Of a DNA stretch of 64,000 nt, positions 1 through 8,913 are shown piece by piece (the stretch's first letter is position 1; every line of letters starts with the position of its first letter). Location: positions 124,001-188,000 of the forward strand of contig DATGQD010000041.1 of assembly GCA_035304385.1 (NCBI GenBank), in the 5' to 3' direction. Under the pieces are notes generated by a model. That model did not search any database and was not told where the DNA came from. It saw only the letters and a list, made by a program, of their open reading frames with translations. The translations under genes and the position numbers were made by a program. The stretch is from ZC4RG29 sp035304385 (lineage in GTDB: Bacteria; Bacteroidota; Bacteroidia; Cytophagales; Cyclobacteriaceae).

Positions 1-911
1 GTTGCGTGGATCTGACTGGCGGCTTCGGTGTAGACGCTTACTTTCTCAGCCGCCATTATGCCGAGGTGCATTACGTGGAACCCGATCGGCACCTGTTGCA
101 ATTGGCTCGTCACAGTCATCGCCAACTCGGCTCGGTCAATATTATCTACCATGAAAAGGATGCCGTCGCTTTTCTGAACGAGACGGGTCTTTCGTTTGAC
201 CTGGCCTACCTCGATCCTTCCAGACGAACCGGGGATAATCAGCGAAGAATTGAGCTGACAGGCTATTCACCGGACATACGGGCGATCGTCCCCTTCCTGG
301 GCAAAAGCTTCAGCCGTCTGATCCTGAAGACGTCGCCGATGCTCGACATCGACCGCGGGCTGCAGGTGTTGCCCAACGTAGTTGGGGTTAGTGTTGTAGC
401 ATACCGGGGTGAAGTGAGAGAGTTGTTGTTCTTCTCGGAAGCGGGATCCACGACAGAACCCCTGCTGGAGGCCATAAATTTATCCGGCGATCGTCCCGCG
501 TTTTCCTTCAATCGGCAGGAAGACAGCGCCGCAGAAGTTCGGTACGGTGAACCCCTGCGGTATGTGTACGAGCCTGCGCCCGAGTTACTCAAGGCCGGAG
601 CGTTTCGTCTCGTCGCTTCACGGTTTGGGCTAACGAAACTGCATTCCAATACGCACTTGTATACGTCTGCCGATAGGGTTCCGGAGTTTCCCGGACGTGT
701 GTTCGAGGCAGGGGTATTGTCGCGTCGTATGGGACCAGAATTAAAAGCGGCCTTTCCTGACGGCATGGCGAACGTAGTCGTGCGCAATTATCCGCTCACT
801 GCCGATCAACTGAGGAAACACGCAGGCCTGAAAGAGGGTGGCGATCATTACCTGCTCGCGTTTACGTCGCCCGGTGGGCCCATGCTCATGTCCGCAAAGC
901 GGTTACATTAG
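1..911 (+). CDS. SAM-dependent methyltransferase with THUMP-like C-terminus (5' partial)
   Basis: The reading frame is open at the window edge (first full codon at base 3), so the start lies upstream; a GTG at base 6 is internal. The visible part begins in a class I methyltransferase motif I (VDLTGGFGVDAYF) and continues with an acidic SAM-ribose position (YVEPDRHL) and a motif IV-like LAYLDPSRR, all in the first 80 residues. The last 60 or so residues (RMGPELKAAFPDG, VVRNYPLTADQLRKH, GGDHYLLAF) resemble the THUMP-like ferredoxin fold found at the C-terminus of a Bacteroidota methyltransferase family. The family is presumed to act on RNA or another nucleic acid; the substrate is unknown to me. 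The gene ends convergently, its stop codon overlapping that of the next gene. Confidence 0.8.
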   Translation, partial: CVDLTGGFGVDAYFLSRHYAEVHYVEPDRHLLQLARHSHRQLGSVNIIYHEKDAVAFLNETGLSFDLAYLDPSRRTGDNQRRIELTGYSPDIRAIVPFLGKSFSRLILKTSPMLDIDRGLQVLPNVVGVSVVAYRGEVRELLFFSEAGSTTEPLLEAINLSGDRPAFSFNRQEDSAAEVRYGEPLRYVYEPAPELLKAGAFRLVASRFGLTKLHSNTHLYTSADRVPEFPGRVFEAGVLSRRMGPELKAAFPDGMANVVVRNYPLTADQLRKHAGLKEGGDHYLLAFTSPGGPMLMSAKRLH

Positions 912-1414
912 AGGTGCCGAATAATTTCTTCAATGGGGGTTTCGCCATCGAGGTGACGGACCAGCCTGCGCTCTTCCGAATAAATGTATAGAGACGGCGT
1001 AGAGATCGGACCCAGCTGGTCGAGGATTTCGTTGACCGAAGTCTGAACAAAGTGCACGTTTCCTTTGTTGTCGAGTCCATAGTCGCTCGCAAATTTTCGC
1101 GACGCCTCATGCCCATCGGTGGTGACGAAGTATAGCTGGTATTCCGTGAAAGCGTCGAGGTTTTTACTGATGGCTTCCGCCTCACGCTGACAGTGGTCGC
1201 ATTCGGTTCGATAGAAGATCAGGACATTCTTGCCTGCCAGTTCACGCGCGCGCAGGATTTGCTGATCCATGGTCTCGAAATTCATTGCGGGCAATTCATT
1301 AACAGGCGTCGAATCCTCGGGCGCGGTGACCTGGCCGCGTTCGGCTGACCGGGTACATTGCAGCATTAGGGCGCTCGCCGCGAGGAGGAAGATACAGGTT
1401 AGTGGTTTAATCAT
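908..1414 (-). CDS. Thioredoxin-fold lipoprotein
   Basis: A 168-residue protein with a lipoprotein signal (hydrophobic residues 8-19 and a lipobox ending at Cys20, ALMLQC) and a thioredoxin-like active site FYRTECDHC with the CxxC at residues 72-75. A later segment, STPSLYIYSEERR, fits the cis-Pro loop of the thioredoxin fold. It probably works as a membrane-anchored periplasmic thiol-disulfide protein of the TlpA/thioredoxin class; the partner is unknown. The stop codon overlaps the convergent stop of the upstream methyltransferase gene by three bases. It is preceded 12 bases away by a small membrane-protein gene on the same strand, so the two are probably co-transcribed. Confidence 0.75.
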   Translation of the reverse strand: MIKPLTCIFLLAASALMLQCTRSAERGQVTAPEDSTPVNELPAMNFETMDQQILRARELAGKNVLIFYRTECDHCQREAEAISKNLDAFTEYQLYFVTTDGHEASRKFASDYGLDNKGNVHFVQTSVNEILDQLGPISTPSLYIYSEERRLVRHLDGETPIEEIIRHL

Positions 1415-1426
1415 GATACAAGAATG

Positions 1427-1618
1427 TCAAGGTTGAAACTGGCCGGCTATCCACAGGGCCAGCGCACTGACCAGCAACGAGGTGCCGTACCACTGCAGCA
1501 CCATCTTCCGGTTTTGGTATGATCGCCACCAAAGCACCACCCACGGGCGCCATAATCCGGTCAGGAGCAGCAACGCAGACAGCACAGCTGTGAATACAAA
1601 GAAATGTTGCCAGGTCAT
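1427..1618 (-). CDS. Small two-helix membrane protein, unknown function
   Basis: A 63-residue protein, with hydrophobic helices at about residues 5-24 and 45-60 separated by a short basic loop (RSYQNRK). It is rich in tryptophan. I do not recognise a family. It lies just upstream of the thioredoxin-like lipoprotein gene on the same strand (12-base gap). A TAnnTTTG element on the minus strand at 1624-1631 sits so close to the ATG that the message would be nearly leaderless. Reality as a gene is supported by membrane topology and operon position only. Confidence 0.55.
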   Translation of the reverse strand: MTWQHFFVFTAVLSALLLLTGLWRPWVVLWWRSYQNRKMVLQWYGTSLLVSALALWIAGQFQP

Positions 1619-1623
1619 TTTGT

Positions 1624-1631
1624 CAAAATTA
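1624..1631 (-). promoter_or_regulatory. Putative Bacteroidota -7 element (TAATTTTG)
   Basis: Exact match to the TAnnTTTG -7 consensus on the minus strand, ending six bases before the ATG of the 63-residue membrane protein. No convincing -33 TTTG at the usual spacing. An 8-mer with six fixed bases is expected dozens of times by chance in a window of this size, so position is the main support. Confidence 0.35.
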
Positions 1632-1644
1632 ACTCAAATTTGTT

Positions 1645-4600
1645 GTGATCCCTTTATCTTTGCACCCTCTATTGCAACCGGGATTGAGGGCGCATGATTT
1701 TTTGAACCTGTATTCCGCGGAGGGTGTGATCAAGACCGTAGCCGCAGGGATAGGTGCGCCCGGTCCGTCCAGAATTCATATCCGGGGCGCATCCGGAAGC
1801 CTGGACGCCGTTATCGCAGCCGCCGTATTTACACTCGACCCGCGCGACTCCGTTTTCATAATGCAGGAGAAGGAGGAGGCAGCCTATTTCCAGAACGACC
1901 TGCAAAGCCTCCTCTCCCGCGAAGTGCTCCTGCTCCCCATGTCCTACAGGCGGCCGTATGAATTCGATGAAACGGAAAACGCCAATGTCCTGATGCGTGC
2001 CGAGGTGCTGAGTCGCATCAGCGAGTCAGGACGGTCGCCGCTTATTGTCGTAACCTATCCCGAAGCTCTGGGTGAAAAGGTGGTGAGCAGAAAATCGCTT
2101 TCGGCCAACACGTTCACTATTGGGATCGGAGAAAATCTGGACATCGAGTTCCTTGAAGAGTTCCTCAGAACGTATGGGTTCGAACGCACCGACTTCGTGT
2201 ACGAAGCCGGCCAATACGCAGTGCGCGGTGGCATCATCGACGTGTTTTCATTCGCTCATGAACTTCCCTATCGAATCGAGCTTTTTGGGCATGAGGTGGA
2301 AAGCGTCCGGACTTTCGACCCGGTCAGCCAGATATCGGTGGGTGAATTTCCCCGGCTGACCATCGTACCCAACCTGCAGTCGCAAACCCTCCAGGCCGAA
2401 CGACAATCTTTCTTTTCTTTTCTCTCGCCAGATGCCGTACTGTGGTTCAAGGATGTCCAGCTGACCGGCGACGTCATTCAGAAAAGCTTTGATGCGGCCG
2501 ACGAATCGTTTCATCATATTGCAGGTGGTGGAAAAACCCAGGTTGTCTCCGGACCTGAAGTGCTCTTTGACGACCGCGACGTTTTTCAACGCGCCATCGA
2601 ATCGTTTCCCTGTGTCGAGTTTGGCAGCCGCTTCTTCCTTTCGGCCTCTCAGTCGTTTCAGTTTGCTTCGGGTGCCCAACCGTCGTTCAATAAAAACTTC
2701 CGGCTCCTGACGGCCGACCTCGAAAGACTTCAGAATGATGGCTATCGCACGTTCATCGCCTCAGACCTTCCGCATCAACTCGATAAGATCCAGTCGATGT
2801 TTGCCGAGATCAGCGCGACCCTGAAAGTTGAGCCGCTCGAGTTCTCGCTCCGTGCCGGGTTTCAGGATGCCGACCTGAAGATCGCGTGTTATACCGATCA
2901 CCAGATATTCGAGCGGTTCCACCGGTATAAGGCCCGCGAGAAGTTCAGCAAATCCAAGGCGCTCACACTCCGTGAACTTCAAACACTTCAGCCCGGCGAC
3001 TTCGTCACGCACATCGACTACGGAATTGCAAAATTCGCCGGACTCGAGAAGAAGATGGTACGAGACCGCGAGCAGGAATCCATCCGGCTCGTCTTCAAAG
3101 ACGACGACATACTATACGTCAGCATTCACTCACTGCACAAGATCTCACGGTACGTCGGAAAAGATGGAGCGCCTCCTTCGATAAGTAAGCTGGGCAGCCA
3201 GGAATGGGCTACCAAGAAGTCGCGCGTGAAGAAGCGCGTAAAGGATATCGCTAAAGAACTCATCGAGCTCTACGCAAAGCGGAAGTCGTCACCCGGTTAT
3301 CCCTATTCACCCGACAGCTATCTGCAGGCAGAGCTGGAGACTTCGTTCATATACGAAGACACACCGGATCAGGCCCGTGCAACGGCGGACGTGAAGCGCG
3401 ACCTGGAGGCACCGCATCCGATGGACCGCCTTATCTGCGGCGACGTCGGCTTCGGAAAAACAGAGGTGGCCATTCGTGCCGCGTTCAAGGTGGTCAATGA
3501 AGGAAAACAGGTAGCGGTTCTGGTACCGACTACGATCCTTGCCATGCAGCACTACCGGACGTTCCGCGAACGGTTATCGGGTCTTCCGGTCAACATCGAG
3601 CACGTATCACGTTTTCGTTCCGCACAAGACATAAAAAGGATTCTCACGGAAACACGGGAAGGTAAGATCAACATCCTGATCGGTACACATCGTATCGTTG
3701 GTCGTGATGTCGTGTTCAAAGACCTGGGACTGCTCGTAATAGATGAAGAGCAGAAGTTTGGTGTACGGGTTAAAGACAAGCTCAAGGAGATGAAGCTGAA
3801 TGTCGATGTGCTTACATTGACGGCCACGCCCATACCCCGCACACTTCACTTTTCGCTTATGGGCGCACGCGATCTCAGCATCATCATGACACCGCCGCCG
3901 AACCGTCAGCCGGTAACGACGGAACTTCACACCTTCAATGAAGAGATTGTCCGCGATGCGATCAGCTTCGAGCTTCGTCGCGGAGGTCAGGTCTTCTTTG
4001 TTCACAACAGAGTAAGCGACATTGAACAGGTCGCGAACATTATCTTTCGCCTTGTGCCCGACGCACGCATCGGCATTGCACACGGACAGATGGAAGGTGC
4101 AAAGCTTGAAAAGGTGATGATGCGGTTCATCGACGGCGAGGTTGATGTGCTGATCTCCACGAACATAATCGAATCGGGCCTCGACATTCCCAACGCGAAC
4201 ACGATCATCATCAACCAGGCCCATATGTTCGGCCTGTCGGATCTCCATCAGATGCGTGGCCGCGTGGGACGTTCAAACAAGAAGGCATTCTGCTATTTGC
4301 TTACGCCTCCTGCTTCGCAACTGTCAGCGGATGCGAGGAAGCGACTCTCCGCGCTGGAAGAATTTTCCGAACTCGGCGACGGGTTCAAGGTCGCGATGCG
4401 CGATCTCGATATTCGTGGGGCGGGAAACTTGCTCGGGGCGGAGCAAAGTGGATTCATTTCAGACCTGGGCTTCGACACGTATCACAAGATTTTGGACGAA
4501 GCGATCCAGGAATTGAAGGAAACGGATTTCAAAGATCTGTTCGCCGCCGAATTGGCGGAAAAGGCAAAGATCATCGTACAGGACTGCGTAATTGAAACCG

Positions 4601-5055
4601 ATCTGGAAATACTGATCCCGGAAACTTATGTAAGCAGTGTCACCGAGCGGCTCCAGCTGTATTCACGTCTTGACAACATCAAGACTGAAGAAGAGCTGCA
4701 AGGGTTCACCGCGGAGATACGCGACCGCTTTGGTCCCGTTCCGCAGCCTGTATTGGAGTTGATCAATTCAGTACGCCTCCGGTGGCTTGGTGAAAAGCTC
4801 GGCTTTGAAAGGCTGGTCCTGAAGGGTGATCGGCTCCGTGGTTTTTTTGTTTCTGGCAATGAATCTTACTTCAGTTCGCCGGTTTTTGGCGACATCCTGA
4901 AGTATGTTCAGCAACAGCCGGGGCGGTTTAGAATGCGCGACCAGGCGGGCAAGGCCCTCCTCTCTATCGATCAGGTCCCGTCTGTCGACGCCGCGATCGC
5001 CATCCTGGATCAGATGCAGTCGACGAGGTCGCCCAGCGAGATCTTGTCAAGGTAG
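1645..5055 (+). CDS. mfd: Transcription-repair coupling factor Mfd
   Basis: About 1,136 residues, the normal size for Mfd, a DNA translocase that removes RNA polymerase stalled at DNA damage and recruits UvrA. Visible parts in order: an N-terminal UvrB-like region (SLDAVIAAAVF; GGIIDVFSFAHELPYRIELF), the CarD-like RNA polymerase interaction domain from about residue 448 (LQPGDFVTHIDYGIAKF), Walker A GDVGFGKTEV near 598, the DEEQ box (IDEEQKFGV) near 699, the TLTATPIPRTL motif, QMRGRVGRS, and a C-terminal TRCF regulatory domain. The first in-frame start is GTG 1645, but a promoter-like element at 1655-1662 suggests the true start may be a TTG at 1672-1702. The 3' end overlaps a convergent small gene by 46 bases. 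Confidence 0.95.
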   Translation: MIPLSLHPLLQPGLRAHDFLNLYSAEGVIKTVAAGIGAPGPSRIHIRGASGSLDAVIAAAVFTLDPRDSVFIMQEKEEAAYFQNDLQSLLSREVLLLPMSYRRPYEFDETENANVLMRAEVLSRISESGRSPLIVVTYPEALGEKVVSRKSLSANTFTIGIGENLDIEFLEEFLRTYGFERTDFVYEAGQYAVRGGIIDVFSFAHELPYRIELFGHEVESVRTFDPVSQISVGEFPRLTIVPNLQSQTLQAERQSFFSFLSPDAVLWFKDVQLTGDVIQKSFDAADESFHHIAGGGKTQVVSGPEVLFDDRDVFQRAIESFPCVEFGSRFFLSASQSFQFASGAQPSFNKNFRLLTADLERLQNDGYRTFIASDLPHQLDKIQSMFAEISATLKVEPLEFSLRAGFQDADLKIACYTDHQIFERFHRYKAREKFSKSKALTLRELQTLQPGDFVTHIDYGIAKFAGLEKKMVRDREQESIRLVFKDDDILYVSIHSLHKISRYVGKDGAPPSISKLGSQEWATKKSRVKKRVKDIAKELIELYAKRKSSPGYPYSPDSYLQAELETSFIYEDTPDQARATADVKRDLEAPHPMDRLICGDVGFGKTEVAIRAAFKVVNEGKQVAVLVPTTILAMQHYRTFRERLSGLPVNIEHVSRFRSAQDIKRILTETREGKINILIGTHRIVGRDVVFKDLGLLVIDEEQKFGVRVKDKLKEMKLNVDVLTLTATPIPRTLHFSLMGARDLSIIMTPPPNRQPVTTELHTFNEEIVRDAISFELRRGGQVFFVHNRVSDIEQVANIIFRLVPDARIGIAHGQMEGAKLEKVMMRFIDGEVDVLISTNIIESGLDIPNANTIIINQAHMFGLSDLHQMRGRVGRSNKKAFCYLLTPPASQLSADARKRLSALEEFSELGDGFKVAMRDLDIRGAGNLLGAEQSGFISDLGFDTYHKILDEAIQELKETDFKDLFAAELAEKAKIIVQDCVIETDLEILIPETYVSSVTERLQLYSRLDNIKTEEELQGFTAEIRDRFGPVPQPVLELINSVRLRWLGEKLGFERLVLKGDRLRGFFVSGNESYFSSPVFGDILKYVQQQPGRFRMRDQAGKALLSIDQVPSVDAAIAILDQMQSTRSPSEILSR
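1655..1662 (+). promoter_or_regulatory. Putative -7 element (TATCTTTG) at mfd start
   Basis: Exact TAnnTTTG match, lying inside the first codons of the longest possible mfd frame. If it is the real promoter, transcription begins near 1667-1670 and translation must start further downstream, at one of the in-frame TTG codons at 1672, 1684 or 1702. No clear -33 element. Confidence 0.4.
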
Positions 5056-5270
5056 GGATACAACCCCATGACATTGTCGAACGCGTTGATCATGAGCACC
5101 TTTTGATGCGTGGTCGAGAAGAACACCTCGATAAAAAATTCGCTGGTGTGATAAAGAAATACCTTGCATTCGCCCAGATTCCGGTGGAGGAGGTAGTTTC
5201 CCTCGAACGTGATTACGTCACATTTCTTCTCGAAAGGCATAACTCTGAAGTCGTAAAGCGTGAGTGCCAT
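5010..5270 (-). CDS. Small conserved-looking protein of unknown function
   Basis: An 86-residue protein if it starts at the ATG giving MALTLYDFRVMPFEKK; the frame could extend 15 codons upstream to 5315 but that part is not protein-like. It is soluble, with no signal peptide, and contains alternating hydrophobic stretches (KVFLYHTSEFFIEVFF). The sequence has a normal amino acid mix for a real protein. Its 3' end overlaps the mfd 3' end by 46 bases in antisense. I do not recognise the family; no function is proposed. Confidence 0.55.
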   Translation of the reverse strand: MALTLYDFRVMPFEKKCDVITFEGNYLLHRNLGECKVFLYHTSEFFIEVFFSTTHQKVLMINAFDNVMGLYPYLDKISLGDLVDCI

Positions 5271-5546
5271 AGCAAAAAGTTTTTCAGAATTTTCTGACAC
5301 TATCCAAAAAAGCATGCCATAGGAAGGTGGGCCGTAAATACTGCGATCTGACGGCTTCTAACGGCGGTTAATCCCGAAGGCCATCCCAAAAAGGGAAGCT
5401 CCGTTCCCCAAACAATACTTTAGGGCCGGCTACGTTTAACTGAAGCATGTGAATCTTACATTCCGGAATTGCCTGTTCGACCGGGGGTTCTTGGAAAACA
5501 CGCGTCTATGTAGGTATCTTAGCATTTATTTTAAAAACTTTTTCAG

Positions 5547-6767
5547 ATGAGGTATTCATTTAAGAGTCTTTTTTATCTCCTGGGCGGGTCTGTGGCGTTA
5601 TCAGCCTGTTCACTTTTTGGAGGCGGTGGCAGCAAGCCCACGGCGCAGAATCCTGGCCAGCTCAGTAATGTAACCCGATTGGCTTTCAACGATGAAGATG
5701 CGGGTGGCTTTATGGTTAAGCCCTTTAAGGGTCAGCCCGATGCCCCCAATATGGTGTTCATTGAAGGCGGTCGTGCGGTTATGGGTTCTTTTGAAGAAGA
5801 TGTGATGTCCTACCGCGACAACCTCGAGCGTACGGTTTCGGTGGCTTCCTTTTATATGGATGAAACTGAGATCGCGAACATCAACTGGCTTGAGTACCTG
5901 CACTACCTCGCCAGGGATTCGTCACAGGAAGTATACCAGGCAGCACTGCCCGACACCACGGTTTGGGTAGGCAAGCTGGCATTCAATGACCCTTATGTAG
6001 ATCACTACCTGCGTTACCCCGGCTTCCGCTATTTCCCCGTTGTTGGCGTTAGCTGGAACCAGGCAAGCAAGTATGCGGTATGGCGTACGAACGCTGTTAA
6101 CAGAGCACTGGCCGAAGCTGCCGGAGAAGATTTTGCTGAAACGGATGGCCGTATCCCCCTGGAGTCCGGCATCGTTGTGCCGTCTTTCAGGCTCCCGACT
6201 GAAGCCGAATGGGAGTATGCCGCACAGGCACTCATCGGTACACAGTGGGTGGAAGAACTTCAGACCCACCAGCGTGTCTATCCGTGGGATGGTCACGCCG
6301 TACGTAATCCTTACGGTAAACAAATGGGTTACATGCTTGCGAATTTCAAGCGCGGCCGTGGTGATTACGCCGGTATCGCCGGTCGCCTCAACGATGGTGC
6401 ACTTATCACCTCATACATTTATGAATATCCGCCCAACGACTATGGCTTGTACAACATGGCCGGTAACGTAAGCGAATGGGTTCAGGATATTTACCGTCCG
6501 ATGTCATACCAGGACTTCGATGATCTGAACCCTATTCGTCGGGATGGTTTCCTTGATGAGTCAAGAGGATACAACAGTGACTTCGAGAATAATCCGGAAG
6601 GCTTTACTTCACTGATTACCGACCGCGCCCGCGTATACAAGGGTGGAAGCTGGAAGGATGTAGCGTACTGGATGTCGCCCGGTACACGCCGGTACCTGGA
6701 TCAGGATTCGGCAACTGCTACAATCGGATTCCGCTGCGCGATGATCCGTGCGGGTTCTAATTATTAA
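5547..6767 (+). CDS. gldJ: GldJ-type gliding motility / type IX secretion lipoprotein
   Basis: A 406-residue lipoprotein (lipobox ALSAC, Cys21) carrying a formylglycine-generating-enzyme-like (SUMF1) domain: MVFIEGGRAVMGS at about 70, FYMDETEIANINWLEYL near 105, FPVVGVSWNQA near 165, FRLPTEAEWEYAA near 215, YNMAGNVSEWV near 305 and KGGSWKD near 370. The MDETE...WLEYLHYL pattern and the early position of the domain match GldJ better than GldK as I remember them. GldJ supports gliding and the type IX secretion system in the outer membrane. It stands alone here; gldKLMN are not in the window. A strong terminator follows at 6801-6828. What else it could be: another SUMF1-domain lipoprotein. Confidence 0.75.
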   Translation: MRYSFKSLFYLLGGSVALSACSLFGGGGSKPTAQNPGQLSNVTRLAFNDEDAGGFMVKPFKGQPDAPNMVFIEGGRAVMGSFEEDVMSYRDNLERTVSVASFYMDETEIANINWLEYLHYLARDSSQEVYQAALPDTTVWVGKLAFNDPYVDHYLRYPGFRYFPVVGVSWNQASKYAVWRTNAVNRALAEAAGEDFAETDGRIPLESGIVVPSFRLPTEAEWEYAAQALIGTQWVEELQTHQRVYPWDGHAVRNPYGKQMGYMLANFKRGRGDYAGIAGRLNDGALITSYIYEYPPNDYGLYNMAGNVSEWVQDIYRPMSYQDFDDLNPIRRDGFLDESRGYNSDFENNPEGFTSLITDRARVYKGGSWKDVAYWMSPGTRRYLDQDSATATIGFRCAMIRAGSNY

Positions 6768-6800
6768 TGCCTGAGGAATACCAACTCTGATTCAAATAAC

Positions 6801-6828
6801 AAAAGGGCTGCAAGTTTGCAGCCCTTTT
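6801..6828 (+). terminator. Bidirectional intrinsic terminator after gldJ
   Basis: A perfect 13-base inverted repeat with a two-base loop (AAAAGGGCTGCAA / TTGCAGCCCTTTT) between the converging ends of gldJ and the anti-sigma factor gene. The A- and T-flanks let it work in both directions. Confidence 0.9.
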
Positions 6829-6855
6829 CATTTGGTCTGAGCGGAGGGTCGTTTT

Positions 6856-7590
6856 TTACTTTACCTTTTGCAGCAGCTCTTTCGCCTGACCTGTATAGAA
6901 CACTTCTCTTTGGCCTAACTCTTCCAGAACGGTGCGCGCCTTGTCGACATCACCCTGCTTCAGATAGCAAAGACCCAGATACCATTTTGCGGGTGTATCG
7001 TAGTCGTCAAAATCGCGGATCAGCGTCGTGAGATGCTGCTCGGCAACACGCGTGTTCCCCGCAGCCAGGTGTGCATTGGCACTCAGCAGCAAGAGATCCG
7101 GACCTGTTTCCTGACCCAGCATTTCATCGAACAGGCTTGCCGCAGTAGCATAATCGCCGTGGTCGTAATACCGGAACGCCTCGGGCTGTGAAGGAGTATC
7201 GCTGCCGCGCAACGCAGGAGCAAAGGTGTTGCTGACCGGCGTAAAGTAGTCGTCGAAAAGTTGGTCCGGCGAATTACCCGGAGGAAGTATCCATAGCGCA
7301 GCCACGACAAACAATGCCACAGCTGCGGCAGCCGCAAAGTACCAGGGTTGAATCCGGAGTTGATGTCCTTTGTCAGCCGCAGAGATGCCACGTTCAATTT
7401 CCTTCAGCAGTTGCAAGTCGCGACTGAAGCCGGCGGAGCGGATGCTGCGTATCAGGGCGCGCTCGCGATTGAAGAAGGCCCGGAATTCAGCATCGGTCTT
7501 CAGCCGCTCATCGACCAGGGCCGACTCTCCTTCCGAAAGCTCATTGTCAAAATATCTTTCAACAAGATCGATGTCGTATTCAGTATTCAT
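6856..7590 (-). CDS. Anti-sigma factor-like membrane protein with periplasmic TPR region
   Basis: A 244-residue protein. Residues 1-75 form a short cytoplasmic helical region (DIDLVERYFDNELSEGE), typical of the sigma-binding end of anti-sigma factors, although no HxxxCxxC zinc motif is seen. One transmembrane helix lies at about 84-103, and the remaining C-terminal half has tetratricopeptide-like repeats (FRYYDHGDYATAASLF; PAKWYLGLCYLKQGDVDKA). Its ATG overlaps the end of the upstream ECF sigma factor gene by 11 bases, indicating translational coupling. Inference: it holds the sigma factor inactive at the membrane and its outer TPR part senses a periplasmic signal or partner. Confidence 0.75.
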   Translation of the reverse strand: MNTEYDIDLVERYFDNELSEGESALVDERLKTDAEFRAFFNRERALIRSIRSAGFSRDLQLLKEIERGISAADKGHQLRIQPWYFAAAAAVALFVVAALWILPPGNSPDQLFDDYFTPVSNTFAPALRGSDTPSQPEAFRYYDHGDYATAASLFDEMLGQETGPDLLLLSANAHLAAGNTRVAEQHLTTLIRDFDDYDTPAKWYLGLCYLKQGDVDKARTVLEELGQREVFYTGQAKELLQKVK

Positions 7591-8158
7591 GATTGATTGT
7601 TATTGAGGTTCTTTTAATTTCTTCTTCGCAGAGTCTGCGGAGGCGCTTCATGCATTTGCACTTCTGATTCTTGGCGACTTCCGCATTCTTGTAATTGAGG
7701 ATGCCAACAATCTCCTCCATGCTCTTCCGTTCATAGTAGAACAATTCGACAAGCTTGCGGCAAGGTTCTCCCAATCGTTCGAGTGCACTTTTCGCAGATG
7801 CGAAAACATGCTCAGGTATAGCATCGCCGGGCTCATCGATCAGGTTCTCATTCAGCCACCGTTCCTGGTCAATGGCAATGTGGCGCGTAGATTTTCTCAT
7901 GGTATCTCTGACGATGTTTTTGCCGATGCCGAACAGGTAGGTCTTTATACTGCTTACCAGATGTTGCAGCTTCCCACTCCGCACATTATCGTAGAACGCC
8001 AGTATGGTGACCTGGTAAATGTCTTTACTGTCGTCTTCGGAGCAACCGTACTCTTTTCTAATCCAATGCAGAAACTCGTCGCGATGCTCCTCATAGATCA
8101 TGGCCAGCCCGGCCGGGCCGCCGGATCGGATTTTCCCTATGATGTCCTCCCTGGCCAT
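7580..8158 (-). CDS. ECF-type RNA polymerase sigma factor
   Basis: A 192-residue sigma-70 family protein from the ATG at 8158 (a TTG two codons upstream is also possible). Region 2 is visible around residues 25-75 (EFLHWIRKEYG, DSKDIYQVTILAFYDN, KTYLFGIGKNIVRD). Region 4 lies around 130-180 (LVELFYYERKSMEEIVGIL, then a helix-turn-helix ending CKCMKRLRRL). A cluster of cysteines (KCKC) occurs in the recognition-helix region. It overlaps the anti-sigma factor gene by 11 bases, so the pair is an autonomous regulatory unit. The regulated genes are unknown. Confidence 0.85.
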   Translation of the reverse strand: MAREDIIGKIRSGGPAGLAMIYEEHRDEFLHWIRKEYGCSEDDSKDIYQVTILAFYDNVRSGKLQHLVSSIKTYLFGIGKNIVRDTMRKSTRHIAIDQERWLNENLIDEPGDAIPEHVFASAKSALERLGEPCRKLVELFYYERKSMEEIVGILNYKNAEVAKNQKCKCMKRLRRLCEEEIKRTSITINHEY

Positions 8159-8325
8159 TCCCAATATGCGCTTAATGACAAAAACCCTCGCAGGTAACCC
8201 AATGCAAGTAGTGTATTACGAAGATACGCCATTTTAACTGAAGACTGGGATGCCGAATGCCTGAAAGCTGGGGCGTTACCTGGCGCCGGGCCACGCATTA
8301 ATGGCCACATAAAAACATATCGATC

Positions 8326-8835
8326 ATGAAAAAGACCATTGTTTTGACCGCCCTGCTGGCCGCATGCTTTTGCCACCTGCAGGCTCAGCCGGAAGACCGC
8401 ATTCCGACCACCCTGGCCACCCGCTTCGCAGCCGATTTCCCGCATGCCGACAGCCCCCGCTGGACACGGGATGTCTCCGGCGTCGCCCTTGCTTCCTTCC
8501 AGTCCAACGGAGAGGTGATGGTTGCCTACTACGATGCCCGTGAACACCGGATCGCAACGGCGCGAAAAGTTGCCCAACCTCAGCTGCCCCTGCTCGTACG
8601 TAACGCGCTTGACGAGTCCGTCAATAAGCTCGGCAGCGACACCAGAATGGGACCTATTTTTGAGCTCGTAATCGCCAGCGCTACCCACTACATCGTCTCT
8701 GTAGAAGGTCGGGAAAAGACCTGTACGTTTAAATTCGACCCGACGGGAAACCGGACAGTAATGCATAAGCGCGCCTCGACGCGACCGGGGGCAGCTGCGC
8801 CGCAGCCTTATCTCGCGCGTCAGCCAAAGCGATGA
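8326..8835 (+). CDS. Secreted PepSY-like protein
   Basis: A 169-residue protein with a Sec signal peptide (MKKTIVLTALLAACFCHLQAQ, cleavage after about residue 21). The mature part has the pattern of the Bacteroidota PepSY-like or BLIP-like secreted domain: FAADFPHADSPRWTRD, then FQSNGEVMVAYYD, then QLPLLVRNALDESV. The C-terminal 40 residues are basic and low in structure. Function unknown; such proteins are exported and often occur near two-component or sigma regulators. It is divergent from the ECF sigma gene, with about 165 bases between them. Confidence 0.65.
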   Translation: MKKTIVLTALLAACFCHLQAQPEDRIPTTLATRFAADFPHADSPRWTRDVSGVALASFQSNGEVMVAYYDAREHRIATARKVAQPQLPLLVRNALDESVNKLGSDTRMGPIFELVIASATHYIVSVEGREKTCTFKFDPTGNRTVMHKRASTRPGAAAPQPYLARQPKR

Positions 8836-8913
8836 CCCCGTTGCAATTTTTTTTGAATAATCGTGGGTTACCTTTCTCCCTGGCATCCATTAAGGCCACT
8901 AGCACAAAAGACC

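Noticed and set aside
8137..8886. Long minus-strand frame across the PepSY-like and sigma genes
   Set aside because: It overlaps two better-supported genes and lacks any protein pattern.
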